A stretch of DNA of 64,000 bases from Leptolyngbya sp. FACHB-321 (GTDB taxonomy: Bacteria; Cyanobacteriota; Cyanobacteriia; Leptolyngbyales; Leptolyngbyaceae), in contig NZ_JACJPI010000045.1 in assembly GCF_014695975.1 (NCBI RefSeq), forward strand, positions 120,391 to 184,390. The letters run 5' to 3'. The stretch's first letter is position 1. The number at the start of each line of letters is the position of its first letter. Shown piece after piece: positions 53,462 to 63,888 of the stretch. Below the pieces are notes generated by a model. It did not search any database and was not told the origin of the DNA. It was given only the letters and a program-made list of their open reading frames with translations. Both the position numbers and the translations under genes were made by a program.

Positions 53462-54616
53462 TTAGGCTGTAGCAAAAACCTTGGCTGCTGCTGCTACACC
53501 TGCGCCGGGTGTAAAGCCTTCATAACCTAGCTCTTGTAACGTTGCTTCTAACGCACCGATCGCGGTCAAAATATCACGATCGCTGACAAAGCCTAGGTGC
53601 CCAATACGAAAGATTTTGCCCTTGAGGTGATCCTGCCCGCCTGCAAGGATGATGTCAAACCGCTTTTTCATTACAGCGCGGATTTGTTCAGCATCAACGC
53701 GATCGGGGGCGACCGCAGTAATGGCGGGACTAGCGGCACCATCGGGTGCAAGCAATGGCATTCCTAAGGCTTTGACAGAGGCACGCGTAGCGCTGGTCAA
53801 TCGCTGATGACGTGCAAAGATCTGCTCCAAACCCTCTGCCTGCATCATCCGTAGTGCCACTTGCAGGGCAAAGAACATATTAACGGGCGGTGTAAACGGT
53901 GTGGTGTTCTTTGCTGCATCTTTGCGGTACTTGCCCAAGTCAAGGTAGAAACGAGGCAGCTTAGCCGTTTTGTATGCTTCCCACGCTCTGGCATTAACGG
54001 TCACGAAGCCTAATCCTGGTGGCACCATATAGCCCTTTTGAGAACCGGAAGCAACTACATCCAGACCCCAGGCATCAACTGGTACATTGTAGGAACCCAG
54101 ACTGGTCACAGTATCAACGATGATGAGCGCTTCGCCATGGGTTTTAATGTGACGGTTAATCGTTTCCAGATCGTTCAACACCCCAGTGGACGTTTCGCTA
54201 TGGGTGACGATGACCGCCTTGATCGCCTTTGCAGTATCTGCCTCTAACGTCTCCCGAAATTTCTCTGGGTCAAGCGCTTGTCCCCATTCAGCAGTAATAG
54301 GCTCAACGTTCAAACCATAGGCTTGGGCAACCTCTACCCAGCGCTCACCAAACTTACCATTGCTGCCGACCAGCACACGATCGCCCGGACTCAAAAAGTT
54401 AATGATGGCTGCTTCCACTGCACCTGTACCGCTGACGGTTAGACTCAGCACATCATTTTGTGTTTGATGCAACCATTTCAACCCATCTGTTACTTCCGCC
54501 ATGATTTTGGAAAAGTCGCCACTGCGATGCCCGATCGGGTGCTTCGCCATTGCGAGTAGAACCTGTTCTGGTACCGGCGTTGGACCCGGAATCATCAGCA
54601 TGAGCTTGTCGTCCAT
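53462..54616 (-). CDS. Class V aminotransferase (alanine/serine-glyoxylate type)
   Basis: A 384-residue PLP enzyme of the class V group. Landmarks are MIPGPTPVPEQVLLAMAKHPIGHRSGDF at the start, GTGAVEAAI (about 64-72), VDTVTSLG with the PLP-contacting Asp, and the Schiff-base Lys in SGSQKGYMVPPGLGFV. The family includes alanine-glyoxylate and serine-glyoxylate aminotransferases, and the cyanobacterial members are sometimes annotated as a small subunit of soluble hydrogenase. In a photosynthetic organism a photorespiratory glyoxylate role is plausible. Full length. Confidence 0.92.
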   Translation of the reverse strand: MDDKLMLMIPGPTPVPEQVLLAMAKHPIGHRSGDFSKIMAEVTDGLKWLHQTQNDVLSLTVSGTGAVEAAIINFLSPGDRVLVGSNGKFGERWVEVAQAYGLNVEPITAEWGQALDPEKFRETLEADTAKAIKAVIVTHSETSTGVLNDLETINRHIKTHGEALIIVDTVTSLGSYNVPVDAWGLDVVASGSQKGYMVPPGLGFVTVNARAWEAYKTAKLPRFYLDLGKYRKDAAKNTTPFTPPVNMFFALQVALRMMQAEGLEQIFARHQRLTSATRASVKALGMPLLAPDGAASPAITAVAPDRVDAEQIRAVMKKRFDIILAGGQDHLKGKIFRIGHLGFVSDRDILTAIGALEATLQELGYEGFTPGAGVAAAAKVFATA

Positions 54617-54731
54617 AAATCTGCCCTGAGCATCAATAACATCGCGCCTGATGGCGGCATACTCCAGAATGACACAATTTCTTACCTTTCAACCAAGGTG
54701 ACGATCGCCACCTGGCTGCAATTGCCATCTT

Positions 54732-56276
54732 TTACGATCGCTGCGGTTTGTAATTGCGCCGACGAAGCAGGAAGTCAGGCAAATCAACTTTTGTTTCCTG
54801 AGGAAAGGGAGACACTGGGATGAGGGTAGGGCTGCCGGGTTCGGGTTCATCGGCAGCGGCTAACAGTGTCGTTAGCAACTCTGATAGTGCTGGTGGAGCA
54901 TCCGGTAACGCCTGATCCAGTAATTCTTTGAGCTTAAGGATGCCGCTTTGACTGCTCAAACAGCGGTCTTTCCAATGTTGGATGGCGGTTTCATATTCAC
55001 TCGCCTGCTGTGCCTGCCGCAAGATCTGCTCTTGCATATCAGCAGTCTGATTTTCCAGCTCTGTCAGGCGAACATATTGGCGATCGCGCTCTTCTTCCAG
55101 TTCTTGGCAGGCGTGCCGAAGCATTGCCTGAGTCGTTGTTTGCTTGGCTGCCTGAGTTTCTAGTGCCGCAATCCTGGCATGGGCTGTGACTAAATCAGGC
55201 ACGAGCGCTACGGCTGATACGTCTGGTGTCGCCTGATCCGAAGGGACGCGAGATGTAACTGAGACATGAGATAAGTGAGTCTGTTGCAAACTGTCGAGCC
55301 ATGTCTGCTGCTCTTGCAGCGTAGTATGAGCCTGCTGTAGCTCTGTTTCAAGCTGTTCTAAGGCAATTTGGCGATTGCTCAGAATTTGTGAGAGTTCGCA
55401 AACTTGATCACGAGCGCTCTCTAACCGCTCTGTCAATTGAGTGGCTAAAGTCTGGGCATCCAGTGATTGGGACTCCAACGCGATCGTCCGTGCTTGTTGG
55501 GTATGCAGATCGGTTTGCAGTTGTTCTAGCTGCTCCTCTAGCTGCTGGCGGTATGCTTGCACGTCGGCACGATCATGGGCAACCTGAGTTTGTAGTTGCT
55601 CTAGCTCTTGCTGCTGCGCCTGAGTCAGCCCTTCCATCGTGTTTAGCAGCGTTTGCAATGAGCGATCGCGTGCTTGCGTTTCGGTTAGTTGTGCGGTTAA
55701 GGCTTGCTGTTGATGTGCCAGTTGCAGCTTTAAACGGGCGATCGCCCGCTGTTGAATGTTAGAAATATCTTCAGTCGCCGCTAGCTGTGCTTCCAAACGC
55801 TGCTGGTCAACCATCTGTAGCCGCATCTCGCTTAACGATGTTAGCGACTGATCAAGGGCTTGCTCTAAGTGGCGAATGCGCTCAATCTGCTCATGGGACA
55901 GCAATCGAGCTTGCCTTAGCTCGGCTTGCAGGGTTGCTTGCTCATGTTCCCAACAGTGCCATTGCGATGCTAAAGCAACGGTTGCCTGCTGGCATACCAT
56001 TTCAATGAAATCTGGATCAATCGCATTGAGTTCATGATGTGCTGCTGCCCAGGCAGTCAAAAAGCCTTGCAGAGGCTCTAAAAATTGTGTTTCATCACGT
56101 TGTGTGTTGTCTCGCTTTTGGTTGTCGTCCCCGGTGATTGTCCCTCCAGCAGCCAGCGCTGTCGTCTCCTGCAACTGACCATCGCCAAGCTGTTCTTGTA
56201 GGGCAGGCTGTTGTTGCGGAGCGGCGTAGCTATCCGCTGCTGCTAAAGCGCTAGAAGCTAGATTCGGTTCAGACAC
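54732..56276 (-). CDS. Long coiled-coil protein
   Basis: A 514-residue protein dominated by Gln/Leu/Glu-rich coiled-coil (about 105-345 and 365-445), with repeated leucines at heptad spacing, such as AQLAATEDISNIQQRAIARL. The N-terminus (1-70) is acidic and Gln-rich, and the C-terminal about 50 residues are Pro-rich and end LLRRRNYKPQRS. There are no ATPase motifs, so it is not an SMC protein. It has no signal peptide. It may be a cytoskeletal or scaffold protein. No family is recognised. Confidence 0.75.
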   Translation of the reverse strand: MSEPNLASSALAAADSYAAPQQQPALQEQLGDGQLQETTALAAGGTITGDDNQKRDNTQRDETQFLEPLQGFLTAWAAAHHELNAIDPDFIEMVCQQATVALASQWHCWEHEQATLQAELRQARLLSHEQIERIRHLEQALDQSLTSLSEMRLQMVDQQRLEAQLAATEDISNIQQRAIARLKLQLAHQQQALTAQLTETQARDRSLQTLLNTMEGLTQAQQQELEQLQTQVAHDRADVQAYRQQLEEQLEQLQTDLHTQQARTIALESQSLDAQTLATQLTERLESARDQVCELSQILSNRQIALEQLETELQQAHTTLQEQQTWLDSLQQTHLSHVSVTSRVPSDQATPDVSAVALVPDLVTAHARIAALETQAAKQTTTQAMLRHACQELEEERDRQYVRLTELENQTADMQEQILRQAQQASEYETAIQHWKDRCLSSQSGILKLKELLDQALPDAPPALSELLTTLLAAADEPEPGSPTLIPVSPFPQETKVDLPDFLLRRRNYKPQRS

Positions 56277-56423
56277 ACAGAACCTCCCGGAAACGTGAAC
56301 CAGCTATATTGATGCTCGTTAGGCTAGTGATCTGACTCTAGAGTGTTCAACTTTAAGCAAGGCACCCAGCTACTTCAGAAGCTTTAGAGTTTAGCGTTTA
56401 ACGTTAGCCGTCCTAAGCCAAGA

Positions 56424-56696
56424 TTATTCTTTTTGTAGACTCAGCACTGTATTAGGGATTTCTTGATCAGGTGTCAGACTGTTTAGCGACCAGCGATACT
56501 CGATCGGCTGGTTGCGGCGCTCACAGTTTTCTTCTAGCTGCTTCTGTAGTGCAAGTGCTTTACGAAGCGTGATGATTAACTGCTGTACTTGAGCCTGAGC
56601 TGGAGACTGCCGACCCACAGCAACTATTGTTTGACGTTCGAGCAGTTGGAGGAGGAGTTCGTAATGAATGTGTGATGGAAGGGGAATGGGTTCCAT
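56424..56696 (-). CDS. Small DUF5340-like protein
   Basis: A 90-residue soluble protein beginning MEPIPLPSHIHYELLLQLLE, followed by a helical segment with QVQQLIITLRKALALQKQLE. From memory it matches a small cyanobacterial family, DUF5340. The C-terminal part is hydrophilic and less conserved-looking. It stands alone between the coiled-coil gene and trpC. Function unknown. Confidence 0.7.
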   Translation of the reverse strand: MEPIPLPSHIHYELLLQLLERQTIVAVGRQSPAQAQVQQLIITLRKALALQKQLEENCERRNQPIEYRWSLNSLTPDQEIPNTVLSLQKE

Positions 56697-56871
56697 TAAA
56701 ACTGACTACCTTATAGCATGAATCAACTGGGACAACAGTCTGGGGCTACACCGTTTAGCGATCGAACTAAGCTGTCAAGCCGTTGGACGATGAAGCTGTG
56801 GAACCATCCAGCAAAGGTGCTGCGCGTTGCGCTTAGAGCGCCTTTTGACAACAGCCTATGGCTTTGGAGTT

Positions 56872-57768
56872 CTACGGGGTTAGCGTTCTGCCAACGAGTT
56901 CTGCTAGTGCCACTGCTGGATCGGGTTGTCGCATGAGTGACTCGCCAACCAGAACGGCACTAGCACCGGCTGCCTCAACTAAGGACAGATCAGCAGGTGT
57001 ATGAAGCCCTGATTCACTCACCACGAGGATGTCCCGCGATCGCAGTTGGTCTTGACGATCGTTTAGCAAGCGGCATGTCGTTTGTAAATCAACCGAAAAG
57101 TCCTCCAGATTGCGATTGTTGATGCCAATCAAGTTAATGCCTTCAAGCGCCAACACGCGGTCAAGTTCCGCCAGGGTATGGACCTCAACTAGGGCAGCCA
57201 TGCCTAGCGTTGCCGCAATTTTCAGAAAGTACTGGAGGTCTTTATCAGACAGAATGGCAGCAATTAGCAGTATGGCATCGGCTCCACTGATCCGTGCCAG
57301 ATACATCTGATACGGATAAATAATGAACTCCTTACATAGCAAAGGGAGGTCAGTAACAGCGCGGATACGGGCAAGGTTGTCGAAGCTGCCCTGGAAAAAT
57401 GTTTGGTCAGTCAAAACTGAGAGACAAGTAGCACCGCCTTGCTCATAAGAGCGGGCGATCGCAACAGGATCAAAGTCTTCCCGAATGATTCCCTTGCTAG
57501 GCGATGCTTTTTTAACTTCGGCAATGACTGCTGGATGAGTCTTACCATGCTGGAGCGCCTGCAAAAAGGATCGTGGTGATGGTAAATCTTTGACTTGCTT
57601 TTGCAGCTCTAGTAGAGGGACGCGATCGCGCAGTTGAGCGACTTCAGTCTCTTTCTGCCAGACGATTTCCTCCAAAATATGACGAGGAGCTGCATCAGGC
57701 ATCTTTGCCTGGTAGCGCAATGACTGTACAGAAACCGCAGGATTAGGTGGACGACGACGGATCTGCAT
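56872..57768 (-). CDS. trpC: Indole-3-glycerol-phosphate synthase
   Basis: A 298-residue tryptophan-biosynthesis enzyme that closes the indole ring from CdRP. The (beta/alpha)8 barrel is marked by [25 protein letters not shown] (catalytic Lys), [29 protein letters not shown] (second Lys), [13 protein letters not shown] and [14 protein letters not shown] roughly 35-residue N-terminal extension ([20 protein letters not shown]) is normal in cyanobacteria. lpdA follows upstream on the same strand, 276 bases away. Confidence 0.96.
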   Translation of the reverse strand: MQIRRRPPNPAVSVQSLRYQAKMPDAAPRHILEEIVWQKETEVAQLRDRVPLLELQKQVKDLPSPRSFLQALQHGKTHPAVIAEVKKASPSKGIIREDFDPVAIARSYEQGGATCLSVLTDQTFFQGSFDNLARIRAVTDLPLLCKEFIIYPYQMYLARISGADAILLIAAILSDKDLQYFLKIAATLGMAALVEVHTLAELDRVLALEGINLIGINNRNLEDFSVDLQTTCRLLNDRQDQLRSRDILVVSESGLHTPADLSLVEAAGASAVLVGESLMRQPDPAVALAELVGRTLTP

Positions 57769-57929
57769 TGGTAGCCTGGGCGTAAGTTAAAACAAAGTAA
57801 GCGATCGGAGCCGTGTTCTACCACTGCTCAAAGCGATGCTAATGAATGCTTTTGATAGCGTAACCTAACTCTGAAGCTGTACGGAGTGGAATTGTATAGA
57901 GCCGTACAAAAATAATCCGAATTTTTAAG

Positions 57930-57968
57930 AAAGGCTAAAGGCTAAAAGCTAAAGGCTAAAAGTTGTAG
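57930..57968. repeat. GGCTAAA heptamer repeats between trpC and lpdA
   Basis: Four or five tandem GGCTAAA / AGCTAAA units lie at about 57933-57962, a classic STRR-type array. A related GGCAAAA array follows ruvA at 17144-17162. Confidence 0.7.
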
Positions 57969-58044
57969 GTTATGGGTTAAACAGCTTCCAACCCCTACGC
58001 TTGCTCTAAGCTGTCTGACCCTTTTAGCCCTTAGCCTTGCTTCC

Positions 58045-59496
58045 TTAATGCGTTGTCACTGCTCGCTTATACGCTTCGTCTAGCACCTCCGAAAGCGTGG
58101 GATGGGCGTGTACCAAGAAGGCAAGGTCTTGAATGGCTTGCCGTTGGGCGATCGCGTTAGCAGCTTCTTGAATGAGGTCAGAGGCGTGGAGACCAAAGAT
58201 ATGAACGCCCAGCACTTCACCGGTGTCTTGCCGATAAATAACTTTGGCTACGCCATCGGTTTCGCCTTCTGCGATCGCTTTAGCGTTCCCCTTGAAATAG
58301 CTTCGTACAGCGGCAATTTCAAAACCTTCTACATTACCCTTCTCTTTAGCAGCCGGTTCTGTCAAGCCAACAAAGCCGATTTCGGGATGAGTAAAAGCGG
58401 CGGCAGGAATGCTGTGGTAATCAACCGCACGGGGGCGATCGCAGATGTTCTCAACCGCTGCCACACCCTGAGCGGCGGCAGCATGAGCCAGCATCAGTTT
58501 GCCTGTTGCGTCACCGATCGCCCAGAGATGGGGTACAGGTTCGCCATGCGATAGCACTGCCATGTGGTCATTGATGGGGATGAATCCTGGTCGCACGGTT
58601 TCTACGCCAACTGCATCCAGCCCCAAATCCTTGGTCAGCGGGACACGTCCCGTTGCAACCAGACAGGCATCGACCTCCAAAACTTCAATGATTTCCTTTG
58701 TTTTGGCATCCGCTAGTTCAATGACGACGGGCGAACCAGGCGTAATGCGTTTTGCTAACACGCCGACTTTCGTTTCAATATCGCGGGGGGTAATGAGCTT
58801 CCGCTGCGCGAGTTTGGCAATATCAGGGTCGAACCCTGGCATGAGTTGGTCAAGCGCTTCAATTAAGGTGATTTCGCAACCCAGCGCAGAGTAAACGTCA
58901 GCAAACTCTAAGCCAATGTAACCGCTACCGACGATCGCAATCCAGGGGGGCAGCGACTCTAACCGCACCGCATCGTCGCTGGTAAAGACGGTCTTACCAT
59001 CCAGCTCAATACCTGGTGGCACAAAGGGCACTGAGCCTGGGGCAAGCATAATGTCCTTCGCCGTGATGACTTTCTCGCCATCGGTTGTTGTAACCGAAAC
59101 TTTTTGCTGTCCGGCGATTTTGCCCCACCCATGAATTGTGTCAACGCCCAAGCGCTTCAAACTACCAACTAATGCCTCTCGCTGCTTAGCGACGATGGTA
59201 TTGGCATGATCAGCGATCGTCTGGCGGTCAAATGCCACCTTGTCTAATTGAATGCCAAGCGCTTTCAGGTGATGGGTATCCTGCAATTCGCGCACTCGTC
59301 CCGATGCAGCTAGCAGCGCTTTGGAAGGAATGCAGCCACGATTAACGCAGGTGCCACCCATATCGGCGGCTTCGATGACGGCTGTTTTCAGCCCACAGTT
59401 TACTGCATGAATCGCTGCCCCATGACCGCCAACCCCGGCTCCAATGATGACCAAATCGTAATCGAATGACTGACTCACAACTCTCTCCTGGTGCAT
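58045..59496 (-). CDS. lpdA: Dihydrolipoyl dehydrogenase
   Basis: A 483-residue E3 flavoprotein. The FAD motif [17 protein letters not shown] is at the start. The redox disulfide is [16 protein letters not shown] (about 47-62). The NAD motif is [21 protein letters not shown] (about 186-206). The active-site base is the His-Glu pair in [12 protein letters not shown] near the end. It serves the pyruvate dehydrogenase and glycine cleavage complexes. Intact and full length. Confidence 0.96.
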   Translation of the reverse strand: MHQERVVSQSFDYDLVIIGAGVGGHGAAIHAVNCGLKTAVIEAADMGGTCVNRGCIPSKALLAASGRVRELQDTHHLKALGIQLDKVAFDRQTIADHANTIVAKQREALVGSLKRLGVDTIHGWGKIAGQQKVSVTTTDGEKVITAKDIMLAPGSVPFVPPGIELDGKTVFTSDDAVRLESLPPWIAIVGSGYIGLEFADVYSALGCEITLIEALDQLMPGFDPDIAKLAQRKLITPRDIETKVGVLAKRITPGSPVVIELADAKTKEIIEVLEVDACLVATGRVPLTKDLGLDAVGVETVRPGFIPINDHMAVLSHGEPVPHLWAIGDATGKLMLAHAAAAQGVAAVENICDRPRAVDYHSIPAAAFTHPEIGFVGLTEPAAKEKGNVEGFEIAAVRSYFKGNAKAIAEGETDGVAKVIYRQDTGEVLGVHIFGLHASDLIQEAANAIAQRQAIQDLAFLVHAHPTLSEVLDEAYKRAVTTH

Positions 59497-59675
59497 TACT
59501 TTCTATTCTCTGTTGGACAGGGGCGATCGACAAGGGAGGGAGTAGGAAGTAGGCGAAAGAGTGACTCATATTTAGTTTTAAATCCCTTTAGGCATTCTAG
59601 AAAAGTTATTAGAAGAAAGCTGACCACCTGACTGCTGAATCAGCTTAAAACTCCTTAGCATAGTGGCACAGAGCG

Positions 59676-60092
59676 CTACTCAACCCGATTTACGCCTCGC
59701 GCCTCGCTTTCACTCAACACGATCTCCGTCTGGCTTCTGGTTCCTACGCTTCCATTTTGCTGCCCTGGTCGATCGCTATGCCACCAGTTTTTCGTCGCTT
59801 CCGGTAAATTGACAGCATAGAGGGTAATAACAATCGGCTCTTGCAAGCCCTGTCCGAGAATTTCGACGTTGTAGGACGGATGTTTTTTGGTCGATAGATC
59901 CACAATGAAGCGTTTACCAATGCGTCGCCAGCTTGGTTCTTTGCCGCGCCACTGAAGACGACAACAGGGATAGGGCAACTGTTCGCGGTCGAACAAGCGA
60001 CAGCAGGGACCAATCACACGGTAACTAAAGTGACAACCGGGGCTAAAAAAGACCTGCCCATGCTGAAGCGGATGAGCCATAACGATTAGCAA
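59676..60092 (-). CDS. Cys-rich hypothetical protein
   Basis: A 138-residue soluble protein. The N-terminal half has five Cys, including two CC pairs (GPCCRLFD and PYPCCRLQWRG) and one in SPGCHFSYRV. The rest is rich in Gly, Arg and charged residues. Codon use is like the neighbours and the start has a weak ribosome-binding site. The Cys pairs suggest metal binding or a disulfide-linked fold. I do not recognise a family. Confidence 0.55.
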   Translation of the reverse strand: MLIVMAHPLQHGQVFFSPGCHFSYRVIGPCCRLFDREQLPYPCCRLQWRGKEPSWRRIGKRFIVDLSTKKHPSYNVEILGQGLQEPIVITLYAVNLPEATKNWWHSDRPGQQNGSVGTRSQTEIVLSESEARGVNRVE

Positions 60093-60171
60093 GCAGTCGG
60101 TCGTGTTTCCAAACGGTTGTTTTCGTCAGTAGGGACGTTAGAGCTAACGTCCCTACACCATGTCACCTTTT

Positions 60172-61593
60172 CTACGAGAGGGCTGCTTTAGCATTTTGCA
60201 GTGCGTGTCGCACCTGAGCAAAGCCAGTGCCCCCGTAGCTATTACGGGCAGAGACCACCTGGGCAGGCTCGATCGCAGCGTAAATATCAGACTCAAACGC
60301 CGGATGGAGCGTTTTCCATTCATCTAAGGTCAGATCTTTTAAAAGCTTGCCTTGAGCCAGGGACATTTTCACCACTTTGCCGACCAGGTTATACGCTTCT
60401 CGAAACGGCACGCCTTTGCCTGCAAGATAGTCTGCTACATCCGTCGCGTTGGAAAAGTCTTCGTTGACGGCTGCTTGTAGACGAGCCACGCGAAACTCTA
60501 GCCCTTCTTGCAGCAGAATGGTCATTGCTTCCAAGCAACCCTGCACCGTCACAACCGCATCAAAGAGAGCTTCTTTATCTTCCTGCAAATCTTTGTTGTA
60601 GGCGAGGGGCAAGCCCTTCATCAGCACCAGTAGACCCTGAAGATGCCCAAAAACTCGCCCAGTTTTGCCTCGCACCAGTTCGGGTACGTCAGGGTTCTTC
60701 TTCTGTGGCATGATGCTGGAACCCGTAGAGCAACTGTCTTTGAGGGTGACAAAGCCAAATTCTTCAGATGCCCATAGAATTACTTCTTCAGCAAGGCGGC
60801 TAAGATGCACCATGATGAGGCTTGCTGCACACAGAAACTCAATGGCAAAGTCACGATCGCTCACCCCATCTAAACTGTTGGCATACACGCCGCCAAAGTT
60901 AAGCAATTCAGCCGTGTAGTGGCGATCGATGGGAAAAGTGGTGCCTGCCAGCGCACCGGAACCTAGCGGTGAGATATTGACCCGCTGATAAATTTCGCCT
61001 AGCCGCTCCCAGTCGCGCTGGCTCATTTCAAAGTAGGCAAGCAGATGATGGGCAAGACTAAGCGGCTGTGCCCGTTGCAGATGCGTATAGCCAGGGATCA
61101 GCGTCTCGACGTGCTGCTCTGCCAGCGTAAGTAAAATTGACTGAAACGATCGCACCCGTTGGCGAATCTGCTGGATCTGGTCGCGCAAGTAAAGGCGCGT
61201 GTCGGTGCCCACCTGATCATTGCGCGATCGTGCCGTGTGGAGTTTTTTGCCCACATCACCCACAATCTCGGTCAGGCGGCGCTCAACTGCAAAGTGTACA
61301 TCCTCTGCCTCAACGCCAGGAACAAACAGCCCTTGCCGATACTCCTGCCGGATCTGCTCTAAACCATCGACCAGTTGCTCTCCCTCGGCAGCCGCAATAA
61401 TGCCTGTATGAGCCAACATGCGTGCATGAGCTTGTGAGCCAATCAAATCGTACTCAATGAGTTGGATATCAAAACCAATACTGGCGTTGAACTGGGCGAT
61501 CGCAGGATGGAGCGCCGACTCAAAGCGTTGGCTCCAGGTGGAGGGCTGGCTCACCGATGATTGAGAGAGGTCTTGATTCAAAGCAGTTCTCAC
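60172..61593 (-). CDS. argH: Argininosuccinate lyase
   Basis: A 473-residue enzyme that splits argininosuccinate to arginine and fumarate, the last step of arginine synthesis. The fumarase/aspartase signature is [12 protein letters not shown] (about 290-301). [31 protein letters not shown] (about 99-129) and [21 protein letters not shown] (about 157-177) carry the catalytic residues. The slightly long N-terminus is usual. The enzyme is a homotetramer. Confidence 0.97.
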   Translation of the reverse strand: MRTALNQDLSQSSVSQPSTWSQRFESALHPAIAQFNASIGFDIQLIEYDLIGSQAHARMLAHTGIIAAAEGEQLVDGLEQIRQEYRQGLFVPGVEAEDVHFAVERRLTEIVGDVGKKLHTARSRNDQVGTDTRLYLRDQIQQIRQRVRSFQSILLTLAEQHVETLIPGYTHLQRAQPLSLAHHLLAYFEMSQRDWERLGEIYQRVNISPLGSGALAGTTFPIDRHYTAELLNFGGVYANSLDGVSDRDFAIEFLCAASLIMVHLSRLAEEVILWASEEFGFVTLKDSCSTGSSIMPQKKNPDVPELVRGKTGRVFGHLQGLLVLMKGLPLAYNKDLQEDKEALFDAVVTVQGCLEAMTILLQEGLEFRVARLQAAVNEDFSNATDVADYLAGKGVPFREAYNLVGKVVKMSLAQGKLLKDLTLDEWKTLHPAFESDIYAAIEPAQVVSARNSYGGTGFAQVRHALQNAKAALS

Positions 61594-61879
61594 TAGGTTA
61601 GAGAGTTTAGATTTCTGGCTAGAGTTACAGAGTTTTTAGCTCAACGTCCGTAAACTCTGAAGGCAACTAAAATCTACTTCACTCAATATCACAAAAAGCA
61701 TTCCCGAACTGTTATCAGTAGGGTTGATCCCACCGCACAACTACAAAGGCTGTGCTTGCCGAGGGCGAAGGCTTTGCAAAAATAAGCTCATGCTTAAGAA
61801 AGTGGTTAACCCTCAAGCATCAGCCGTTGATCGACAGCGGCGAATCTTGTACACATCCCTAATTGTTGATGTTTAACCT

Positions 61880-62161
61880 TTAGCCGAAGGATGTAAATGT
61901 CTTCACAAAATAACCAAAAATGATGCCAATGAGAAATGCCCAAACCTGACCTGTTTTGACAAAGTTGTTGAATGCTCTCTGCACATCGCCGCCCAAGTCA
62001 ACTTTAATTTCCTTGTCGCCGATAGCTGCTAGGTCGATCGGCAAGTGCCAGTGAGATGGTTGTAACAGGTCAAGCAAAGACGTATGAATCCAAGCTGTAT
62101 CGAGTAAATGCGTTGGATCAATAAGCCCAGTTACTACATCCGGTATCACGCAAAGAACCAT
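61880..62161 (-). CDS. Small membrane-anchored hypothetical protein
   Basis: A 93-residue protein with a hydrophobic C-terminal helix (about 72-92, VWAFLIGIIFGYFVKTF) and an amphipathic N-terminal part containing WIHTSLLDLLQPSHWHLPIDL. It resembles tail-anchored or small membrane proteins. Start ATG 62161 has no strong ribosome-binding site. Function unknown. It is not part of a visible operon. Confidence 0.55.
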   Translation of the reverse strand: MVLCVIPDVVTGLIDPTHLLDTAWIHTSLLDLLQPSHWHLPIDLAAIGDKEIKVDLGGDVQRAFNNFVKTGQVWAFLIGIIFGYFVKTFTSFG

Positions 62162-62536
62162 TGCCGCTCTCTCCTCTTTTGAATGAATGCAAACTAACGC
62201 ACACGTTTATCTTACAGACTGCAAGGATACCAGAAAAGTATTTGAGCGATCACACGACTCAAGCACATAAAGGCTTGCTGCAAAGCGGTTTAAAACCGAA
62301 GACAGTTGGCGATTGCCTCCTTCAATTAGCGAACTAGAACTGTCTAACCGACAGCCAAAGAGTCAAGAAGAATACTTGTGATTGCATGAAGGGATATATA
62401 AAAACGTCTTTCCTTGTCGAACGACCTGCTTATGGTTATCAAGCTATCTTCTTTAGAAATCTGTTGTCTACTATACGACGACACTTAGCATTTCCTAGTA
62501 AGTACGTAGAATAGCGTTGCGGTTTCGTAAAACCTG
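62162..62536. other. Intergenic region upstream of the CodB-type permease
   Basis: These 375 bases separate two divergent genes. A 43-codon plus-strand frame starts at about 62386 but is unsupported. TATATAA near 62394 could be part of the permease promoter. I looked for a purine-riboswitch-like core (TATA..., GTTTCTACC) and did not find one. Confidence 0.4.
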
Positions 62537-63871
62537 ATGAAGACGACATCTGAGACGGGTGCAGATATAGTGGCGGGAGCAGGCGGAGCCTCAGAAGATT
62601 ACCCGTTAGCGGCAGTGCCGTTGACTGCTCGTAAATCCCTGGCATCGTTAGGTCCGCTACTTATGGGTTTCACCCTTTATTCTGGCACTCTCTTTGCTGG
62701 CGGATTAGTGGGTCCTGCGTTTAAGTTTTTTCCCGATTTAGTTGTGCTAATTGTCATTGGCAACTTGATTTTGGGAACGTATGCCGCTGCACTCGGCTAT
62801 ATTGCTGCCAAAACGGGTCTCAGTACGGTGTTAATGGCACGCTTTAGTTTTGGCAGTGTGGGTTCTCGGTGGGTTGACTTTATCTTAGGCTTTACGCAAA
62901 TCGGTTGGTATGCATGGGGAACGGCGCTGATTGCTGATTTGTTGAACAAGCTGGCTGGGGTGCCAACGTCCTGGAATTGGCTCACTATTCTGTTTTTCAC
63001 CTATTTCTTCTGTTCCACTGCCTACGTCGGTTACAAGGCAATGGATTGGTTGAGCCGTATTGCAGTGCCAGCTATGCTGATTTTGATGGTTTGGTGTCTC
63101 GCGATCGCCTCTGGTCAAATCGGTGGCTGGGAGGGATTACAGGCAATTCAGCCGACTAAGGAAATGACGATCGGTGCGGCTTTGACAATTATTGTTGGCA
63201 CCTTTGTTTCGGGTGGCACTCAGGCAACTAACTGGAGCCGCTTTGCTAAGAACGGCAAGGTCGCTACGATCGCTACGCTGCTTGCCTTTTTCTTTGCTAA
63301 TGGCTTTCTCATTTTTAGTGGTGCGTTTTGTTCTCTGGTGTATGCCAATGTCCCTGCTATTGCCGATAGTTCTGATATTGTGCAAGTCATGGCGTATCAG
63401 GGGTTAGTGGGCTGGGGGTTGTTGCTGTTGTTCTTAAATATGTGGACGACCCAGGACAACACGATCTATGCCTTTTCAGTAGCAGGTGCCCATATGTTTC
63501 GCACCAATAAGCGGACGCTGTTTGTGCTGGGTGGCGCGACGATCGCCCTCGTTTTAGCATGGGGCGGCATTTACAAAATGTTGGTAGACTACCTGATTTT
63601 ACTGGGCACGTTTATTCCACCGATCGGTGGAGTGATTATGGCTGATTTTTGGTTGCAGCGCCGTAGTGAATTTCCAGCGCTTGATACTCCGCAGCCTGCC
63701 TTTAATTGGGCAGGGGTGATTGCTTATGTAGTGGCATCGGCGATCGCCTACTTCACAGGCAAAGCTAGCCTTGGCATTGCACCCATTAATGGCATCATTG
63801 CGGCAGTCATTCTATACGTGGTTTTGAGCAGGGTTCTACCGCAGCAAAACGCTCGCAGTACGGTGAGCTAG
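62537..63871 (+). CDS. NCS1-family cytosine/purine permease (CodB-like)
   Basis: A 444-residue membrane transporter with about 12 hydrophobic helices. NCS1 features include GPLLMGFTLYSGTLFAGGLVGPAF, ARFSFGSVGSRWVDFILGFTQIGWYAWG, GTFVSGGTQATNWSRFAKN and LNMWTTQDNTIYAFSVAG. CodB imports cytosine in E. coli; other NCS1 members carry purines, hydantoins or thiamine. Nothing beside it (such as codA) fixes the substrate. About 100 bases downstream the sequence enters a transposable element, so any linked downstream gene was displaced or lies beyond the window. Confidence 0.88.
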   Translation: MKTTSETGADIVAGAGGASEDYPLAAVPLTARKSLASLGPLLMGFTLYSGTLFAGGLVGPAFKFFPDLVVLIVIGNLILGTYAAALGYIAAKTGLSTVLMARFSFGSVGSRWVDFILGFTQIGWYAWGTALIADLLNKLAGVPTSWNWLTILFFTYFFCSTAYVGYKAMDWLSRIAVPAMLILMVWCLAIASGQIGGWEGLQAIQPTKEMTIGAALTIIVGTFVSGGTQATNWSRFAKNGKVATIATLLAFFFANGFLIFSGAFCSLVYANVPAIADSSDIVQVMAYQGLVGWGLLLLFLNMWTTQDNTIYAFSVAGAHMFRTNKRTLFVLGGATIALVLAWGGIYKMLVDYLILLGTFIPPIGGVIMADFWLQRRSEFPALDTPQPAFNWAGVIAYVVASAIAYFTGKASLGIAPINGIIAAVILYVVLSRVLPQQNARSTVS

Positions 63872-63888
63872 TTGATGTTGCTTAAATA

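Noticed and set aside
62162..62536. Possible purine riboswitch before the CodB-type permease
   Set aside because: The conserved core sequences of the purine aptamer are absent.
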